Source of the DNA: Planococcus sp. MSAK28401
GTDB lineage: Bacteria > Bacillota > Bacilli > Bacillales_A > Planococcaceae
Direction of reading: 5' to 3'
Assembly (NCBI RefSeq): GCF_018283455.1
Contig: NZ_JAAMTH010000001.1
Location: 1,345,501 to 1,409,500 of the forward strand
DNA length: 64,000 nt
The notes beneath the pieces are model-generated. The model saw nothing but the letters and a program-made list of their open reading frames with translations, was not told the DNA's origin and did not search any database. This document shows positions 18,653 to 26,693 of this stretch, one piece after another. The position numbers and the translations under genes were made by a program. Numbering within the stretch: the stretch's first letter is position 1; each line of letters begins with the position of its first letter.

Positions 18653-19222
18653 ATGACTGATCACGTCAATAATGATGCGGCGGAGCGAGCGGCTGCAACT
18701 CCGCCGGTCCGGCCGGAAAACGATAGAATCCTTTTTTATGAACGCAAGCCGGCTGGTTTCTGGATGCGCTTCTGGGCGTATTTGATCGATATCTTGGTCA
18801 TTTCAGCAGTTTCTTCTATTTTAATCCGCCCGCTGTTTGCGCTCTTCGGGTGGGAGACGGCTGAGACGGCATGGTACGCCCCTTATGCGATCTTGACAGC
18901 AATTGTCTTTTACGGCTATTTTGTCTTGATGACTAAGTTTTTCGCACAGACGGTCGGCAAAATGATATTCGGTTTGCGCGTCGTTTCACTGAAAACAGAG
19001 CGTTTGTCATGGTCCACTTTATTGTTCCGCGAATGGATCGGCCGCTTCATATCAGTGACGATCTTGCCTTTGTACTGGATTGTCGGCTTTACGCCATTGA
19101 AGCAAGGCGTACATGATTTTATCGCGGATACGACGGTTGTCCACGAGGAATCTTACCGCAAACAGCAGATGGCGAGAAAACGGCTGGAAGGGTCTCAGTT
19201 GCAAGAGAGCGAAAGCATTTAG
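18653..19222 (+). CDS. RDD-domain membrane protein (YteJ-like)
   Basis: A 189-residue membrane protein. An RDD domain occupies residues 25-165, beginning with KPAGFWMRFWAYLIDILVIS, where the R and D of the motif sit in the first helix. Further helices lie near residues 75-95 and 125-150. The C-terminus is charged and cytoplasmic. In B. subtilis YteJ acts with SppA; the AGGAGGTGG just after the sppA stop and the 14-base gap argue for co-transcription. The biochemical role is not known from sequence. Confidence 0.9.
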   Translation: MTDHVNNDAAERAAATPPVRPENDRILFYERKPAGFWMRFWAYLIDILVISAVSSILIRPLFALFGWETAETAWYAPYAILTAIVFYGYFVLMTKFFAQTVGKMIFGLRVVSLKTERLSWSTLLFREWIGRFISVTILPLYWIVGFTPLKQGVHDFIADTTVVHEESYRKQQMARKRLEGSQLQESESI

Positions 19223-19258
19223 TATGATGAAGGTAATCTGAAAGGGAGGCGTTGCAAT

Positions 19259-19765
19259 TTGGTACAAATCACATTCAAGCAAAACCCTGTAACATTGCCA
19301 GGCAATGAAGTGAAAGTAGGCGATCAGGCACCGGATTTCACGGTGTTATCGAACAGCCTGGAACCGAAGACCTTACAAGATTTCAAAGGCAAAGTGCTGT
19401 TGCTGAGTGTCGTTCCATCACTCGATACAGGAGTGTGTTCCGATCAGACAAAACGTTTCAGTGAAGAAGCGGCATCACTCGGAGAAGACGTCGAAGTGCT
19501 GACGGTTTCCTGCGATTTGCCATTCGCGCAGAAACGCTGGACAGAAATCAACGGTGTAGACTCCATCACGACATTGTCCGACCACCGCGACCTTTCATTC
19601 GGTGAAGCGTACGGCTTGACGATGCAGGAGCTGCGTTTGTTGGCACGTTCCATTTTCGTAGTCGACACAGACGGCAAAGTGGCATATGTGGAATATGTGG
19701 CAGAAGGCACCGATCACCCTGATTACGACAAAGCGCTCGAAGCAGTCAAAGCACTGACAAACTAA
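19259..19765 (+). CDS. tpx: Thiol peroxidase (atypical 2-Cys peroxiredoxin)
   Basis: A 168-residue cytoplasmic peroxidase that reduces H2O2 and organic peroxides using thioredoxin. The peroxidatic cysteine is in LDTGVCSDQTKRF (near residue 60) and the resolving cysteine in TVSCDLPFAQKRW (near 94), the spacing of Tpx. It starts at TTG (19259): GGGAGGC lies nine bases upstream, no ATG is available, and the GTA that follows encodes the expected second residue. It is followed by a terminator and then ytxK, as in Bacillus and Staphylococcus. Confidence 0.96.
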   Translation: MVQITFKQNPVTLPGNEVKVGDQAPDFTVLSNSLEPKTLQDFKGKVLLLSVVPSLDTGVCSDQTKRFSEEAASLGEDVEVLTVSCDLPFAQKRWTEINGVDSITTLSDHRDLSFGEAYGLTMQELRLLARSIFVVDTDGKVAYVEYVAEGTDHPDYDKALEAVKALTN

Positions 19766-19769
19766 TACC

Positions 19770-19803
19770 AGGAAACCCACTCTTGCCGAGTGGGTTTCCT
19801 TAT
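19770..19803 (+). terminator. Terminator after tpx
   Basis: Stem GGAAACCCACTC / GAGTGGGTTTCC with a five-base loop and a weak T tail; ytxK begins 16 bases later, so some read-through is likely. Confidence 0.75.
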
Positions 19804-19818
19804 TGAGGACGGAGATTT

Positions 19819-20742
19819 ATGAATTCATCTATGGAAAGCATTTTTACGGCAATCGACAATGAAACGGTGTCGATCCAAAGACAGGAAGAAACTTCCTATT
19901 TAGAAAGTCTGCTTACGACGACCGAGCGCTGGCTGGACGGGCAATTGAGTATCGCAGAAGGCGCAACGAAAGAAGATATGCGAAAAGCGCTTCAGCTGTC
20001 GATTTTGAAAGGCATGAAAGAGCATGTCCAGCCCCATCACCAAATGACGCCGGATGCTCTCGGGTTGTTGATCGGCTACCTGGTAGAGCTATTCGTTAAG
20101 GAACAACAAGCAACTGTCCTGGACCCGGCTGCGGGCACGGGAAATCTGCTGTTCACGGTGATGAATTATTTGGACGGCCGCATGAACGGGACAGCTGTTG
20201 AACTGGACGATTTGTTGATCCGCCTGGCTTCGAATATCGGCAATTTGATTGAGCAGCCGGTGACATTTTATTTGCAGGATGCACTGCAGCCATTACTGAT
20301 CGATCCGGTCGATTGCGTCGTTTCCGATTTGCCGGTCGGTTATTACCCGGACGAAGCGACTGCCTCAAATTATGAATTAAAAGCGGAGGAAGGCATGTCC
20401 TATGCCCATCATCTGTTCATTGAACAATCCTTGAAGCATACAAAAGAAGGCGGTTATTTGTTCTTTGTCATTCCAAGGAATATTTTCGAATCGCCGCTTG
20501 CCGGGCAATTGCACAGTTTCCTGAAACAACAGGCGCATATCCAAGCCGTGATGGAACTGCCGGAGAACATCTTCAAAAATGCCCAGCATGCCAAAGCCGT
20601 GTTGGTTTTGCAGAAGAAACAGGATGGCTTGAAAGCACCGAAAGAAGTGCTCCTTGCGCGCGTCCCGAATATGTCGAAGCCGGAGACGATGGCGAAATTC
20701 TTCACGCAAGTCAACGGATGGTTTAAAGAAAACAAATCATGA
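19819..20742 (+). CDS. Class I SAM-dependent methyltransferase (YtxK family)
   Basis: A 307-residue protein of the N6-adenine DNA methylase-like family. The SAM-binding motif LDPAAGTGNLLF is near residue 97, and the catalytic-type motif reads SDLPVGYYP (near 172), in the position of (N/D)PPY but altered. B. subtilis YtxK lies at the same spot after tpx. The changed catalytic tetrapeptide makes DNA methylation uncertain. No restriction enzyme gene is near, so this is not an R-M system. The gene that usually follows, ackA, is absent. Confidence 0.88.
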   Translation: MNSSMESIFTAIDNETVSIQRQEETSYLESLLTTTERWLDGQLSIAEGATKEDMRKALQLSILKGMKEHVQPHHQMTPDALGLLIGYLVELFVKEQQATVLDPAAGTGNLLFTVMNYLDGRMNGTAVELDDLLIRLASNIGNLIEQPVTFYLQDALQPLLIDPVDCVVSDLPVGYYPDEATASNYELKAEEGMSYAHHLFIEQSLKHTKEGGYLFFVIPRNIFESPLAGQLHSFLKQQAHIQAVMELPENIFKNAQHAKAVLVLQKKQDGLKAPKEVLLARVPNMSKPETMAKFFTQVNGWFKENKS

Positions 20743-20746
20743 CACA

Positions 20747-20777
20747 AGCCGGCCCTATCCGGATAGGGCCGGTTTTT
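20747..20777 (+). terminator. Terminator after ytxK
   Basis: Stem AGCCGGCCCTATCC with its direct complement and TTTTTT tail. Confidence 0.9.
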
Positions 20778-20865
20778 TCGTTTCTGGAAAAAGGCAGGAA
20801 CTTTCAAGCAAACGGCGAATAGCGTAAAGAGACAAGAGAACGATCAGCTTGAAAGGAGTGGGACT

Positions 20866-21285
20866 ATGTATCAGAACATCTTATTGGCCGTTGACGGTTC
20901 GGAAAATTCCATTCGTGCAGCTAAAGAAGCAGTGAAGATCGCTAGTTTTGCCGATGGGGCGGAAGTAACGGTCGTCTATGTTTCCGATTATAAGGAAGAT
21001 GAGAATGAAGTGATTCACGACGCATCAGCGATGGAATTCGATTTGGCCAGAAAGAAAAAAATTCAGCCAATTGCGGAAATGCTCGACAGGGAAAAAGTAT
21101 TTCACCAAATTGAAGTGTTGCATGGCATTCCAGGCCCCGCCATCGTTAAGATGACCAAGGAAAAGGCATATGATCTTGTTGTCATCGGCAGCCGTGGGTT
21201 GTCGCCGATCCGCGAAGTGATGCTCGGCAGCGTCAGCCATAAAGTCGTCAATCATGCAGAATGCCCTGTACTTGTAGTCAAATGA
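20866..21285 (+). CDS. Universal stress protein, UspA family
   Basis: A 139-residue single Usp domain. It opens with YQNILLAVDGSENS and ends with the ATP-binding signature GSRGLSPIREVMLGSVSHKVVNHAECPVLVV (G-2X-G-9X-G-S/T), so it is predicted to bind ATP. Cytoplasmic. AAAGGAGTGG precedes the start. In staphylococci a Usp gene sits after ackA at this locus; here it directly follows ytxK. Confidence 0.93.
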   Translation: MYQNILLAVDGSENSIRAAKEAVKIASFADGAEVTVVYVSDYKEDENEVIHDASAMEFDLARKKKIQPIAEMLDREKVFHQIEVLHGIPGPAIVKMTKEKAYDLVVIGSRGLSPIREVMLGSVSHKVVNHAECPVLVVK

Positions 21286-21376
21286 AAATTGGCCCTTGCG
21301 CCTCGCGGTGATTTGGTATACTAAGAACATCTATCGGTACAAAAAGTGCCGTGAATTATGGGAGATGAGTAGATAG

Positions 21377-21706
21377 ATGATGGAGTTGCCGAATTGCCCG
21401 ACATGCGGTTCACAGTATACGTATGAAGATGCGGGGATGGTGGTGTGCCCGGAATGTGCACATGAATGGAACCCGGTTGAACAACCGCAAGAAGAAGCAG
21501 TGCGTGATGCCGTTGGAAATGTTTTGAGGGATGGGGACGCTGTTACGGTCATCAAGGATTTGAAAGTGAAAGGCAGTTCCAATACCTTGAAAATCGGCAC
21601 GAAAGTCAAAAGCATCCGGCTCGTGGACGGTGACCATAATATCGATTGCAAGATCGATGGCTTCGGCGCGATGCAGCTGAAATCGCAGTTTGTGAAAAAA
21701 GCCTGA
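21377..21706 (+). CDS. YjdM/PhnA-family zinc-ribbon protein
   Basis: A 109-residue protein with an N-terminal zinc ribbon (CPTCGS at residues 7-12 and CPECAHEW at 23-30) followed by a PhnA-type SH3-like domain ([17 protein letters not shown] to the end). It was formerly called an alkylphosphonate-uptake protein, but no phosphonate genes are near and the real function is unknown. Two adjacent ATGs (21377, 21380) could start it. It is single, ended by a bidirectional terminator shared with the que operon. Confidence 0.9.
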   Translation: MMELPNCPTCGSQYTYEDAGMVVCPECAHEWNPVEQPQEEAVRDAVGNVLRDGDAVTVIKDLKVKGSSNTLKIGTKVKSIRLVDGDHNIDCKIDGFGAMQLKSQFVKKA

Positions 21707-21732
21707 TTGTTTGAATATGGATCGCACTAAAA

Positions 21733-21779
21733 TAAAAACCGGCCATCTCCCAATTTTTAGCGGGATGGCCGGTTTTTTG
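21733..21779. terminator. Bidirectional terminator between yjdM-like gene and queE
   Basis: Stem AAAACCGGCCATC..G / GATGGCCGGTTTTTT, with A and T runs on either side. Confidence 0.88.
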
Positions 21780-21786
21780 TTGCTAT

Positions 21787-22494
21787 TTATACGCCGCGCT
21801 TATTGCCCCATAACAGTGTGTGGAGTTGCGGCAGCACTTTTGCATCGTTGAGAGCGGCGGAAACCAAATGCCTGTCGATGAGCCATTGATAGCGCTCAAG
21901 CAGATGCTGGACCAGTTTCTCGTCTTCTGTCGTCTGCGTGTCATCATTGCCGACTTGCAAAAAGAATGGGAATGACGGATAACGCAGGTGCAGCTGTTCC
22001 GCGAAAAAGAAATCGGCTTCGTCAAAAACGACGACTTTCAAGCTGGCTTGAGCCGATGATAGCTTGCCGAGCATGGCATCCAGCTTAGAGTAGTCCAAAA
22101 TCATGCCCGAACTCGGGGGCTTCGGAGAGACGGTGACTTCATCGATCTCCGGTAGCCAGTCTTGCCAGATGCTGCCTTGCGTTTCGACAGCCGTGCGCCA
22201 GCCATTTTCTTGGCATAGGGCAACCAGTTCCGCAATGCCTTTATGAAGTGCCGGATTGCCTCCTGAGATGGTGACATGTGAAAAGGCATCTTTGCCGAGC
22301 TCCTCAAGCTGCTGGATAATTTCGTCTGCGGTCATCATGACGCTTTTTCCTGTGCCGTCCCAAGTGAATTTGGAATCGCACCATGAACAGGAATAATCGC
22401 AGCCGGCCGTTCGGACGAACATTGTCTTCTGGCCCATGACCATGCCTTCGCCTTGGATTGTCGGGCCGAATACTTCCATTACAGGTATCTTCAT
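21787..22494 (-). CDS. queE: 7-carboxy-7-deazaguanine synthase (radical SAM)
   Basis: A 235-residue radical SAM enzyme that contracts 6-carboxytetrahydropterin to 7-carboxy-7-deazaguanine in queuosine precursor synthesis. The [4Fe-4S] cluster motif is CDYSCSWC (C32, C36, C39), preceded by GPTIQGEG (residues 10-17) that binds substrate and Mg. Start at 22494 overlaps the queD stop by four bases (ATGA). It is the last gene of the queC-queD-queE operon. queF, which follows in B. subtilis, is not here. Confidence 0.96.
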   Translation of the reverse strand: MKIPVMEVFGPTIQGEGMVMGQKTMFVRTAGCDYSCSWCDSKFTWDGTGKSVMMTADEIIQQLEELGKDAFSHVTISGGNPALHKGIAELVALCQENGWRTAVETQGSIWQDWLPEIDEVTVSPKPPSSGMILDYSKLDAMLGKLSSAQASLKVVVFDEADFFFAEQLHLRYPSFPFFLQVGNDDTQTTEDEKLVQHLLERYQWLIDRHLVSAALNDAKVLPQLHTLLWGNKRGV

Positions 22495-22910
22495 GAAGAC
22501 ACCTCTTTCGGCCGGTATATAACATAGCTTGTCGGGGTTTCCCGAACGATGACTTGTACACAAGCAGGCTGGTTATCCGAACGGTCGAGCGTATCCTGAA
22601 TCAGCTTGTGTATTTGCTGTGCGAGCTGCTCGGTCGTCGGAAAGGTATCTGTGAATTCCGGATGGTCATTCAATACGCTATGGTCGTAGCGTTTATGGAT
22701 CAAGTCTTTCAATTGTTTGAAGTCGATAAGAAAGCCGGTGCCGTTCAATTGGTCGCCGGCAATCGTGATATTTAAATGGTAGGTATGGCCATGCATTTTG
22801 GCGCATTTGCCGACTTCTTCGGCAGGAATATAATGCGCAGCGGAAAAATGCATATCTTTATTTAATTCAAAGCTATAGGGGTGCGGGACCGATGGGTAGA
22901 ATTGCTGCAT
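22491..22910 (-). CDS. queD: 6-carboxy-5,6,7,8-tetrahydropterin synthase
   Basis: A 139-residue member of the PTPS fold that makes 6-carboxytetrahydropterin from dihydroneopterin triphosphate. Zinc-ligand histidines are visible in HFSAAHYIP (H26) and MHGHTYHLN (H40 and H42), with the catalytic cysteine in GKCAKMHG (C36). The ATG at 22910 overlaps the queC stop (TGATG) and encodes the family start MQQFYPS; longer in-frame forms would run into queC. The tight overlap on both sides indicates translational coupling. Confidence 0.95.
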   Translation of the reverse strand: MQQFYPSVPHPYSFELNKDMHFSAAHYIPAEEVGKCAKMHGHTYHLNITIAGDQLNGTGFLIDFKQLKDLIHKRYDHSVLNDHPEFTDTFPTTEQLAQQIHKLIQDTLDRSDNQPACVQVIVRETPTSYVIYRPKEVSS

Positions 22911-23572
22911 CAAGCTTCCGCACCTGCCTTTTGGGCCAAGTACGTCTGCAAGCCTTCGTTTCGCAGTACGCAGGACGGGCATGTGCCGCATCCTGCAGCC
23001 GGAATGCCGTGGTAGCAGGTCAAGGTCTCGGTCTGGACGAACTCGAATGCGCCAAGCTTGTCGGACAGTTCCCAGACACCTGCCTTATCGAGCCACATGA
23101 GCGGCGTATGGATGACGAATTGCTTGTCCATCGATAAGTTGAGCGTGACATTGAGCGAACGGATGAAGGTATCCCGGCAATCCGGATAACCGCTGAAATC
23201 CGTCTCGCTGACACCGGTCACGAGGTGGCGCGCGCCGAATGCATCGGCGTAAATTGCCGCAAAAGACAGGAACAATAGATTGCGCCCGGGAACGAATGTG
23301 GAAGGAAGGCCATCCTTTTGCTCTTCCACTTCAATCGAATCGCGTGTCAAGGCATTAGCGGATAATTGGTTGATGAGCCCCATATCAAGGACTTGAAGCG
23401 AAACGCCCAGCGTCTCTGCGATGCGTTTGGCATGGTCGATTTCCTGCGCATGGCGCTGGCCGTAATCGAAAGTGACGGCGAGCACTTCGCTGAATTGTTC
23501 CAATGCCCAAAATAAGCAAGTAGTGCTATCTTGCCCGCCGCTAAAAACAACGACTGCTTTTTCATTTTTCAT
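22910..23572 (-). CDS. queC: 7-cyano-7-deazaguanine synthase
   Basis: A 220-residue ATP-dependent enzyme converting 7-carboxy-7-deazaguanine to preQ0. The PP-loop motif [10 protein letters not shown] is at residues 9-18. A C-terminal zinc site is formed by cysteines in [20 protein letters not shown] (near 185-205). It is the first gene of the queCDE operon. Its Shine-Dalgarno sequence lies inside a preQ1-I riboswitch, so product feedback is expected to block translation. Confidence 0.97.
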   Translation of the reverse strand: MKNEKAVVVFSGGQDSTTCLFWALEQFSEVLAVTFDYGQRHAQEIDHAKRIAETLGVSLQVLDMGLINQLSANALTRDSIEVEEQKDGLPSTFVPGRNLLFLSFAAIYADAFGARHLVTGVSETDFSGYPDCRDTFIRSLNVTLNLSMDKQFVIHTPLMWLDKAGVWELSDKLGAFEFVQTETLTCYHGIPAAGCGTCPSCVLRNEGLQTYLAQKAGAEA

Positions 23573-23583
23573 TATAACTACAG

Positions 23584-23620
23584 CTCCTTAGTTTTTTAGA
23601 GAGGGAGTTTGCGAACCTCT
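23584..23620 (-). promoter_or_regulatory. preQ1-I riboswitch controlling queC
   Basis: On the minus strand the sequence begins AGAGGTTCGC (23620-23611), then CTCCCTCTCT, an A-rich AAAAAACTAA and GGAG. The P1 stem is AGAGG with CCTCT, and the A-rich tail and CTAAGGAG can form the H-type pseudoknot that covers the ribosome-binding site. This is the smallest known riboswitch class and its position before queC matches Bacillus. Confidence 0.93.
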
Positions 23621-23637
23621 TTTATGAAACAGTTACC

Positions 23638-23646
23638 ATAATAGCA
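23638..23646 (-). promoter_or_regulatory. Extended -10 promoter of the queCDE operon
   Basis: Minus-strand TGCTATTAT, placing the start of transcription a few bases before the riboswitch. No good -35 is seen. Confidence 0.5.
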
Positions 23647-23730
23647 TAATTAGGCAAGTTCCTGTGCTTTTTTAGGTGTAGTGAAATGAAGTCAGGGTAT
23701 ACAGGTGGTAAAAGGGAGGAGTGGCTGCAA

Positions 23731-24669
23731 ATGAAAGCTATAGTCATCGACCAGTACGGAGGAAAAGAGCAATTGAAAGAACGTGAAGTGGAAATGCCAG
23801 CCATTTCAGCGCATCAAGTGTTGGTGGAAGTTCACGCAACTTCAGTCAACCCGATTGATTGGAAGCTGAGGGAAGGCTATTTGAAAGAAATGCTGCCATG
23901 GGAATTCCCGATTATTCTCGGATGGGATGTTGCCGGAGTCGTCAAAGAAGTAGGCGATGAGGTCAAGCATTATCATCAAGGCGACCGGGTTTTTGCGCGT
24001 CCGGATACCACGCGTCAAGGAACATATGCAGAATTTGTCCCAGTTGATGAAAATCTGCTGGCGCGCATGCCGGAAAGCATGAGTTTCGAGGAAGGCGCAG
24101 CGATTCCATTGACTGGGCTAACTGCATGGCAATGCCTGGTGGAGATTGGGCATATCAAGAAAGGCGATAAAGTGCTGATCCATGCGGGAGCTGGCGGTGT
24201 CGGAAGCATGGCGATCCAGATCGCCAATAGCGTCGGCTGCTATGTAGCGACAACAGCGAGCGATAAAAATGATGAACTCGTCACTTCTCTCGGCGCGAAC
24301 CGCGTCATCGATTACCACGAAGAGGATTTCTCAGAAGTGCTGGAAGATTTTGATTTCGTGTTGGATACGATGGGCGGCGAAACGCTTGAAAAAAGTTACG
24401 GCGTATTGAAGCGCGGCGGCAGGCTTGTCAGCATAGCCGGACAGCCCGATGAAGAACAAGCGGAAAAGCTCGGCATCGACGTCAGCAGTTTCTGGCTCGA
24501 GCCAAATGGCCAGCAATTGAAAAAACTGGGCGATTTGTTCGTCAGCGGGGAAGTGAAGCCGGAAGTCGGCCACATCTATCCATTGACGGAAGAAGGCGTA
24601 CGAGAAGCGCATGAATTAAGCGAATCCCATCATGCCAGAGGAAAAATCGTCATTAAAGTGAAGTCATAG
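23731..24669 (+). CDS. NADPH-dependent quinone oxidoreductase-like MDR protein
   Basis: A 312-residue zinc-free medium-chain dehydrogenase/reductase. A GroES-like N-terminal domain (EVHATSVNPIDWKLREG near residue 35) is followed by a Rossmann domain with VLIHAGAGGVGSMAIQIA near residue 148. The GAGGVG motif and lack of zinc ligands point to a quinone or enone reductase using NAD(P)H; the substrate is unknown. Start 23731 has GGGAGGAG eleven bases upstream; an in-frame ATG at 23686 lacks one. It is divergent from queC and single, with a strong terminator. Confidence 0.88.
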   Translation: MKAIVIDQYGGKEQLKEREVEMPAISAHQVLVEVHATSVNPIDWKLREGYLKEMLPWEFPIILGWDVAGVVKEVGDEVKHYHQGDRVFARPDTTRQGTYAEFVPVDENLLARMPESMSFEEGAAIPLTGLTAWQCLVEIGHIKKGDKVLIHAGAGGVGSMAIQIANSVGCYVATTASDKNDELVTSLGANRVIDYHEEDFSEVLEDFDFVLDTMGGETLEKSYGVLKRGGRLVSIAGQPDEEQAEKLGIDVSSFWLEPNGQQLKKLGDLFVSGEVKPEVGHIYPLTEEGVREAHELSESHHARGKIVIKVKS

Positions 24670-24670
24670 T

Positions 24671-24715
24671 ACATATAAAAGCACGCGGCGTAGTTGGCCG
24701 CGTGCTTTTATATGT
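24671..24715. terminator. Bidirectional terminator between MDR gene and usp
   Basis: Nineteen-base perfect stem beginning ACATATAAAAGCACGCGGC, with a seven-base loop. Confidence 0.92.
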
Positions 24716-24716
24716 G

Positions 24717-25217
24717 TTATTCAGTTTTTCCGGAACGTTCTTCCGAATAATAATCGTCTGGTGCATCGCTTTGGGCTTCGTCTGTACGGACGACGAGCAC
24801 ATCGCATTTAGCAGAACGGACGATATGTTCTGAAACACTGCCGATGAGGAAACGTTCGACTGCATTCAAACCGGTCGCGCCGCAGACGATCAAGTCGGCT
24901 TCGACTCTTTTAGCGAGTTCACGAGGAATCATTGTCTTAGGGGAACCGTAATCGACCACGATATTGACTTTTTCAACACCGCCGGCTTCGGCTTCTTTTT
25001 TATAATCCCCAAGCAAGTCTTCAGCGAATTTCTGCGCTCGGTCAGCAATCGAACGGTCATACGCTTCAATTGCGGCGAACGAACGGGTGTCGATCACGTT
25101 TACCAGATTCAGCGTCGCGTGGTTGCGTGTTGCGATGCCGATGGACTTTTTGAAAGCCCATTCCGCTTCTTTCGACCCGTCGACTGCTACCATGATTTGA
25201 TTATACTTTAATGTCAT
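24717..25217 (-). CDS. Universal stress protein, UspA family
   Basis: A 166-residue Usp domain starting MTLKYNQIMVAVDGSKEAEWAF. The ATP-site motif GATGLNAVERFLIGSVSEHIVRSAKCDVLVVR is near residues 116-147. A charged tail of about 18 residues follows. AAAGGAGG stands eight bases before the ATG at 25217; the frame stays open upstream through the promoter region but that part is not coding. It is the second Usp gene within 4 kb and is divergent from ald. Confidence 0.92.
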   Translation of the reverse strand: MTLKYNQIMVAVDGSKEAEWAFKKSIGIATRNHATLNLVNVIDTRSFAAIEAYDRSIADRAQKFAEDLLGDYKKEAEAGGVEKVNIVVDYGSPKTMIPRELAKRVEADLIVCGATGLNAVERFLIGSVSEHIVRSAKCDVLVVRTDEAQSDAPDDYYSEERSGKTE

Positions 25218-25235
25218 CTGTACATTCCTCCTTTG

Positions 25236-25265
25236 TCTATACTGTAACTTTCGAGGCATAGGCAA
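25236..25265 (-). promoter_or_regulatory. Promoter of the second usp gene
   Basis: Minus-strand TTGCCT (25265-25260), 18-base spacer, TATAGA (25241-25236). Confidence 0.55.
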
Positions 25266-25351
25266 ATTGTTCCTTCCTAAAAGAGGTAGATTTATCGATT
25301 TATTTACCAAGTTATTTTCTTTCGCTATATGGATATATCTTTACATCATTA

Positions 25352-25365
25352 TGCAAGCGCTTTCC
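25352..25365 (+). promoter_or_regulatory. cre-like site upstream of ald
   Basis: TGCAAGCGCTTTCC fits the CcpA operator at 12 of 14 positions. It ends ten bases before the -35 of the ald promoter, a position seen for CcpA-activated genes, but it could equally affect the divergent usp gene. Confidence 0.45.
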
Positions 25366-25374
25366 TTTACTCTT

Positions 25375-25403
25375 TTGACGGTTAAAAAATTATCTCTTGA
25401 TAA
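25375..25403 (+). promoter_or_regulatory. Promoter of ald
   Basis: TTGACG (25375-25380), 17-base spacer, TGATAA (25398-25403). It would give a leader of about 105 bases. The rest of the 299-base usp-ald intergenic region shows no gene. Confidence 0.55.
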
Positions 25404-25516
25404 CACAAATTAATGGAGCAATATCAAATAGAATCTGTTAGAATGGATGTGGTTTCAAATGCTGATAGTTTGGTTCATTTTATTATTTCAGACACAATAT
25501 AATGGAGGGTTTTGTA

Positions 25517-26632
25517 ATGCGTATCGGGGTACCTACAGAAGTTAAGAACAATGAAAATCGTGTGGCTATGACACCGGCGGGAGTAGTAAACTTGGCACTT
25601 TTCGGCCACGAAGTTTTCATCCAATCGGGTGCGGGGCTAGGATCCGGTTTTACGGATTTTGATTATGAAGCAGCTGGCGCTGTCATCGTCGCTGATGCTG
25701 ACCAAGCGTGGGCGCAGGATATGGTCATGAAAGTGAAAGAGCCGGTAGCTAGCGAATACAAGCATTTCCGTGAAGGCCAAGTGCTCTTCACTTACTTGCA
25801 TTTGGCGCCGGAAGTGGCATTGACGAATGCTTTGCTCGAGTCGAAAGTGACAGGCGTGGCTTATGAAACGGTCCAACTTCCAAATAATTCATTGCCGCTC
25901 CTTACGCCGATGAGCGAAGTGGCTGGCCGCATGTCGACGCAAATCGGTGCTCAATTCCTCGAGAAAATTCACGGTGGCGGCGGCATCCTGCTTGGTGGCA
26001 TCCCTGGCGTTTCACGCGGTAAAGTGACGATTGTCGGCGGTGGTGTAGCTGGAACCAACGCTGCGAAAGTAGCGATCGGGATGGGCGCAGATGTAACGAT
26101 CCTTGACTTGAACCCAGAACGCCTGCGCCAACTGGACGACCTGTTCGGCAAAGATGTGCAAACATTGGTTTCTAATCCGCTTAACATCGCACAATCGGTT
26201 AAAAATTCGGATCTAGTCATCGGAGCGGTATTGATTCCGGGAGCGAAAGCACCGAAATTGATCACTGAAGACATGATCAAATCGATGAAGCCAGGTTCTG
26301 TTGTAGTGGATATTGCCATCGACCAAGGCGGCATCTTCGAGACAAGCGATCGCATCACGACCCACGATGCACCGACTTACGTAAAGCACGATGTTGTTCA
26401 TTATGCCGTTGCGAACATGCCGGGTGCCGTTCCGCGCACATCGACGATCGGCTTAACGAATGTAACGGTCCCTTACGCAGTACAAATCGCCAACAAAGGG
26501 CTTAAGCAAGCAGTCCTCGATAACGAAGCATTGAAAAAAGGCGTCAACACGATGGATGGCCAAGTCACGTATAAAGCCGTGGCTGACGATCAAGGCCTCC
26601 AATACAAATCAGTCGACGAATTGCTTCAATAA
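25517..26632 (+). CDS. ald: Alanine dehydrogenase
   Basis: A 371-residue NAD-dependent enzyme interconverting L-alanine and pyruvate plus ammonia; used in alanine catabolism and, in Bacillus, sporulation. N-terminal [20 protein letters not shown] holds the family signature, and the NAD-binding motif [24 protein letters not shown] is near residue 174. The active-site region [14 protein letters not shown] is near 132. GGAGGG lies ten bases before the ATG at 25517; five extra in-frame residues upstream lack a site. A strong shared terminator follows. Confidence 0.97.
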   Translation: MRIGVPTEVKNNENRVAMTPAGVVNLALFGHEVFIQSGAGLGSGFTDFDYEAAGAVIVADADQAWAQDMVMKVKEPVASEYKHFREGQVLFTYLHLAPEVALTNALLESKVTGVAYETVQLPNNSLPLLTPMSEVAGRMSTQIGAQFLEKIHGGGGILLGGIPGVSRGKVTIVGGGVAGTNAAKVAIGMGADVTILDLNPERLRQLDDLFGKDVQTLVSNPLNIAQSVKNSDLVIGAVLIPGAKAPKLITEDMIKSMKPGSVVVDIAIDQGGIFETSDRITTHDAPTYVKHDVVHYAVANMPGAVPRTSTIGLTNVTVPYAVQIANKGLKQAVLDNEALKKGVNTMDGQVTYKAVADDQGLQYKSVDELLQ

Positions 26633-26638
26633 CAATGG

Positions 26639-26693
26639 AAAAGAGCTGTTCCTGGAAAATCCCCCATAAGGATTTTCGGAACAGCTCTTTTTT
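26639..26693. terminator. Bidirectional terminator between ald and pepQ
   Basis: Stem of about 24 bp (AAAAGAGCTGTTCC plus an inner GGAAAATCC) with A and T runs at its two ends; the pepQ stop codon lies at its edge. Confidence 0.9.

Noticed and set aside
19819-20742. ytxK as part of a restriction-modification or phage-defence system
   Set aside because: It is the conserved chromosomal YtxK by synteny, the catalytic tetrapeptide is altered, and no restriction or defence gene is near.
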